Positions 60,481 to 64,000 of a DNA stretch of 64,000 bases are shown one piece after another (position 1 is the first letter of the stretch; each line of letters starts with the position of its first letter). Position numbers and translations under genes: made by a program. A model generated the notes under the pieces. The model saw nothing but the letters and a program-made list of their open reading frames with translations, was not told where the DNA came from and did no database searches. The DNA comes from Plicaturopsis crispa FD-325 SS-3 (taxonomy: Eukaryota; Basidiomycota; Agaricomycetes; Amylocorticiales; Amylocorticiaceae), in the NCBI GenBank assembly GCA_000827205.1, contig KN832554.1, positions 1,734,345-1,798,344 of the forward strand, read 5' to 3'.

Positions 60481-61435
60481 ATGGCCTCTACCGAAATCAT
60501 CCCTGACCGCCCCCATCTAACCCAGCTTCCTCGATCCGCATCGAATCCGAAGCCAAAGGGCATTCTCAAGAATGCACCGCCTGTTCCAGGTCATGGCCAC
60601 CAGTGAGTGCCGTTAGATCCAATGGATATCGAAACCTGCTAATCATGCGATCGGGTGGCTTCGTGCAGCAGCTTGCAGTGGGATGAGGAGAACCTCGCAC
60701 TCACTGAGATACAGAAGGACAGCCTGATGAAGATCACCGAGCCCAAGACACCCTTCGTGCGATACAATGCAGAGACAGATACTGTAGAAGGAGGTGCGTG
60801 CTAGATCTTTACGTGTCTGGTACCGCGATCGTACAATGTTGACGGATCCGTTACCTGTGTAGAAATACCATCCCTGGATCTGGCGAGTCTGGGAAGATAC
60901 ACGGCGTCCCCTAGCGATCCATCGTCACCAGTGATGTCTGCGTCGCCCACCGGTGCTGACGCGTCCGGACCATCCTCGCGTCGGACATCTATTTCTAGCG
61001 CAGGGAGGTCCGGGTCGGTGAAGCCGACAGGAAGTGGGACATCCAGCAGAAGCACAAGCTTCAATCTTCCCAGTGACGCCCGGAAGGAAATCAGGGCAGA
61101 CTCGCGGCAGACAGGGGAGGAAGTCGAGGTTGACGAAGAAATGGACGAAGAGAGTAAGCAAGCGTGTCTTCGCTTCAAGCAAACGTCTAACACACGATTA
61201 TAGCCGCTGCGAAGCACGCTGAATTCGTTCGTGCAAGGGGTAGACATTACTCTAACGAAGCTGAAGCTATGAAGGTACGAGGCCGACGTAACTCGCAATG
61301 CTCGTGTATACTGACTGTATCTTACAGAAAGCTGCTAAGCTGATGGAGGAAGACGATGACACGGCCGATAGCGAGGACGTCTCCATGGAAGACTCTGCCC
61401 CTCCGAAGATCAACGGCCACGCTCACGGAGCCTAG
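60481..61435 (+). CDS. Protein phosphatase inhibitor 2 (Glc8-type)
   Basis: Four or five exons for about 230 residues. [20 protein letters not shown] precedes the PP1-docking motif [11 protein letters not shown] (the KGILK box). Next comes [20 protein letters not shown] then [14 protein letters not shown], typical of inhibitor 2, with the TP site phosphorylated by GSK3/Pho85-type kinases. The middle is Ser-rich and disordered. The C-terminal helix [19 protein letters not shown] contains the HY motif that reaches the PP1 active site. Glc8/I-2 inhibits or, after phosphorylation, activates PP1 and helps its maturation. The ATG at 60481 is preceded by CATA; this gives the family N-terminus. Tail ends KINGHAHGA. 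Confidence 0.92.
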
Positions 61436-61878
61436 ATGAGAACCGAGTTTGCTTGCCTGAAGGCAATACATAGTATGCTCTTCGCTTTGCATCTCGTTCG
61501 CTGCCTTTGACTGAAAGACTTTTTGGATTGCTGTACTATGTTTCGCCGCGTAGGAAAAGAGTCGTGTGTACCCCTCTGTAATATGTGCTAGCCTTTCACT
61601 ACCCGAGACTCCCAGATTTCTTGCTACACGCACAGACATTATAGCTAGTTGGCTGTTACTCTTATCCATCCACCCTTGAATGCCATGTTTGCGATTTGCC
61701 TGCGACCGACCCCAGTTTGACTTGAGATTCGCATGCGATCGAAGCTCACTCAAAAACAAACCTTTAAACCCTAATCGGGCCAGATAAGATACGATCTCAC
61801 GATCTCAAATTTTGCTTTCGAAATCCTGACTGGCCTAGTTTTAATGCTATCCTACGACATAGCGAGAAAACACTCGAC
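61436..61878. other. Intergenic, GLC8 3' flank and MTD1 promoter
   Basis: About 440 bp with only a 145-codon minus frame (61322-61759) that overlaps the end of GLC8 and has no coding bias. No TATA box or repeat stands out. Confidence 0.5.
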
Positions 61879-63274
61879 ATGTCCTCAGCAAACGCCGGAA
61901 AGGGCGTCCTCGTCAAGGCAGACTCGGTAGCAGGGAAATTTCGCGATGAAGTAAAGGCATCACTGCAACAGCTATCCCGCCCGCCCCGTTTGGTCGGGAT
62001 CCTCGCGACCTCGTCAGCGCCCAGCAGATCGTACGCGGAATTCACCAAGAAACTGTGCGAGGAGATTGGCGTAGACTTTGTGCTGAAGACAACCGGCGCG
62101 GCGGATACCGGTGACCTTGGCGAAGGCGAAGGAGTGGAGGAGGCTATCATTGAGGCTAATGAGGACAGCGATATAGATGGAATCATGGTGCGCATTTGCG
62201 GTCCAAAAATTTGCTTTCGCAACTCAAAAGAATGTCTGGTCTACGTATAGGTGTACTACCCAATTTTTGGCCCGCAGCAGGTTCGTATGACTGAAGAGGA
62301 CTGTGCGCCGCGCCGCTAAGACCACCGCGTCTATATCTAGGACCATTACCTGCAACAGGTTGTCTCGCCGTTTAAGGATGTCGAAGGACTACATTTCAAG
62401 TTCCATTACAATCTATATCACAAGTCAGTCATTGCCCTCCTAAATATGTTAGTGCGCATAGGCTAACTAAACGTAGCATACGATTTATCGAGCCGAAGTC
62501 TCTGGTCACATCCGCGACACCGTCTGGTGCGACGCCGAATGTGCACGACGAGCCACCAGAAGGCACTGTTAAATCCATAATACCGTGTACACCGTTAGCG
62601 GTGGTGAAATGCCTGGAAACCATGGGTGTATACAACAACCTTCTGCCATACGGAGACCGTGCCTACGGTAGAACAGTCACGGTCATCAACCGGTACGCAT
62701 CCCCGTCGGCCCTCTGGTATGCATGCTAAACCAAAGCGGCCTAGATCGGAGGTCGTAGGGCGTCCGTTGGCCGCATTGCTGGCAAATGACGGTGCCCGCG
62801 TATTCTCCGTGGACATTGATTCTATCCAGGTAATCAGTCTTATGAATGCTCAGCACCGTCTGCTTACACTCTTTTCTTGTGCAAAGGAATACACCAAACG
62901 ACCTCATACGACGGCAACGGACGCGAGTCCTCGGCGGTACCATCCGCGCCACGTCGTGCATCCAAGCGCCCTTTCACTTCAGGACTGCCTTGCGCTCTCT
63001 GACGTGGTCGTCTCGGCAGTGCCGAGCGCTGACTACAAAGTCAAGACGGCATGGCTCAAGGACGGTTGCGTATGCCTGAACGTGGCGGCTGACAAAAATT
63101 TCGAGAAGGATGTCAGAGACAAGGCGTCATTGTACATACCGGCGGTCGGCAAGATTACAATCTTGATGCTTCTGCGGAATTTGTGAGCAGCACATCCATT
63201 GTTCTCCGACCGTTGGAGCCGGCCGCTGACATTTCTGCAGGTTGCGACTGCAGCAATACAAGGCGTTAGAATGA
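61879..63274 (+). CDS. NAD-dependent methylenetetrahydrofolate dehydrogenase Mtd1
   Basis: About seven exons for about 340 residues. Signatures: LVKADSVAGKFRDEVKASLQ, RPPRLVGILATSSAPSRSYA, EFTKKLCEEIGVDFVL, SDIDGIMVYYPIFGPQQDHY, LQQVVSPFKDVEGLHFKFHY, IPCTPLAVVKCLETMGVYNN, YGRTVTVINRSEVVGRPLAA and LLANDGARVFSVDIDSIQ. The cytosolic enzyme oxidises 5,10-methylene-THF to methenyl-THF with NAD, feeding one-carbon units to purine synthesis. It is the monofunctional Mtd1 type rather than the C1-THF synthase. The last exon is tiny: after LLRNL an intron precedes LRLQQYKALE and the stop at 63272-63274. Confidence 0.94.
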
Positions 63275-63509
63275 TATGAAGCGGCGTATGTACACGCACT
63301 GTATGTATTTCGTACACGGCATGGGACGGTCGAGAACAAAATTTTGCAAGTCTCAAGGCATGCAGGATAGATGGTAGCATGATTTTGACATATAACGCTG
63401 CAAACAATGCGTCCAATTATTAATAATGCTGTATCCGAATGCTGTATGCCTAGACACAAGATATCGATGCGATTTATAACACCCCAGCCCAGTCTCTGGA
63501 AATGTCAGG

Positions 63510-64000
63510 TCACCGGAAGTGAGCTGCGGTTATGTGTGACGGGTCGTTTCGCGGCGTACATGGTCGCGAGCTCGCGGCGGACGAGGGGAAACTCGGCGTC
63601 AGCGGCGTAGAGACACCTGATTGATCGTGCGCCATGAACCTGACCCGCTGACGGTGCAGCTATATTGGAGAAGTAAGGAATAAGTGAGGTGCTGGAATAG
63701 AATTGATCGTACCTGGGGCAGTTTAGGGATGAGAACAAGTACAAGAGCCGTCAGGTTCACCGCGAATAAGATAGGATCATAGTTGGTGTAATGTGTCGAT
63801 GCGAGGAACCTAGTGGGAAGGGATGAGTAGCCATCCTTTGGGGAAGGATGAAAAAAATATAACGCACAGTCCTATTGGCACGGAGAATAGCCACTTTTTG
63901 GCTGGTGTATACTGGGCACCGTCGTCAATCTGCTCCCACATTGTTAAGTCATCATAAGCGCCCCCATGCAAATCGTTATCAAAGGGTATCCCGGTGACCC
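63510..64000 (-). CDS. ORMDL family sphingolipid regulator, 5' part beyond the window
   Basis: Minus-strand gene cut by the right window edge; the visible part holds three exons. It reads VTGIPFDNDLHGGAYDDLTM then WEQIDDGAQYTPAKKWL, FSVPIGL, FLASTHYTNYDPILFAVNLT, ALVLVLIPKLPQLHRQRVRF and a Ser/Pro-rich tail to a TGA at 63510. TMWEQIDDG, STHYT and LIPKLP are ORMDL hallmarks. Orm1/Orm2 sit in the ER membrane and hold back serine palmitoyltransferase; their release by phosphorylation raises sphingolipid synthesis. Introns end CCCACTAG and CAATATAG and keep frame. The N-terminus, including the phosphorylated region, is outside the window. Confidence 0.92.

Overview
The window is nuclear DNA from a filamentous basidiomycete fungus, most likely an agaricomycete. 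It is gene dense, with about 29 protein genes on both strands. Almost every gene is split by many short introns of roughly 45-70 nt with GT-AG ends, intergenic gaps are short, and several proteins are types seen in mushroom-forming fungi (RlpA-like DPBB secreted protein, sedolisin, serine/proline-rich orphans). I see no rRNA, no convincing tRNA, no CRISPR array and no intact or fossil transposable element.

Layout. 1-5 kb: a serine/proline-rich orphan (minus), a doubtful small gene, and a secreted double-psi beta-barrel protein. 5-12.4 kb: two small-subunit processome genes, UTP12 and IMP4, flanking an M18 aspartyl aminopeptidase. 12.8-16 kb: two ribonucleotide reductase small-subunit (R2) paralogs arranged head to head over a shared 416-bp promoter region. 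16.7-18.4 kb: a secreted aldose 1-epimerase. 18.9-24.8 kb: EFR3 (PI4-kinase scaffold) convergent with VPS52 (GARP tether). 25-30 kb: a coiled-coil orphan divergent from RPN11 (proteasome deubiquitinase), then mitochondrial ribosomal protein bS18m. 30.5-36.3 kb: a full RIM15 kinase with PAS-like region, zinc finger, split AGC kinase and receiver domain. 37-47.8 kb: a UIM-bearing orphan, RRS1, TIP41, a dynein light intermediate chain, another low-complexity orphan and a Tls1/C9orf78 spliceosomal factor. 47.9-50.5 kb: a secreted sedolisin protease. 51-57 kb: eIF3m, a UPF0652 (DUF2009) protein and a STIMATE-type membrane protein. 57.3-63.3 kb: SEC18/NSF, protein phosphatase inhibitor 2 and MTD1. 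The right edge holds a 5'-truncated ORMDL gene.

Most genes are conserved housekeeping functions: ribosome assembly (UTP12, IMP4, RRS1), protein turnover (RPN11, aminopeptidase), membrane traffic and lipid control (EFR3, VPS52, SEC18, ORM), and nutrient signalling (RIM15, TIP41, inhibitor 2). There is no biosynthetic gene cluster and I found no clearly new multi-gene system. The most interesting points are the head-to-head R2 pair, in which both copies keep all metal ligands and the radical tyrosine but differ in their N-terminus and R1-binding tail; a coding-like 66-codon frame overlapping the UTP12 start; a start codon forming a whole coding exon in IMP4; a GC-AG intron; and an uncharacterised UIM protein. 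Gene models were built by hand from frame continuity and splice consensus, so exon borders are inferred.
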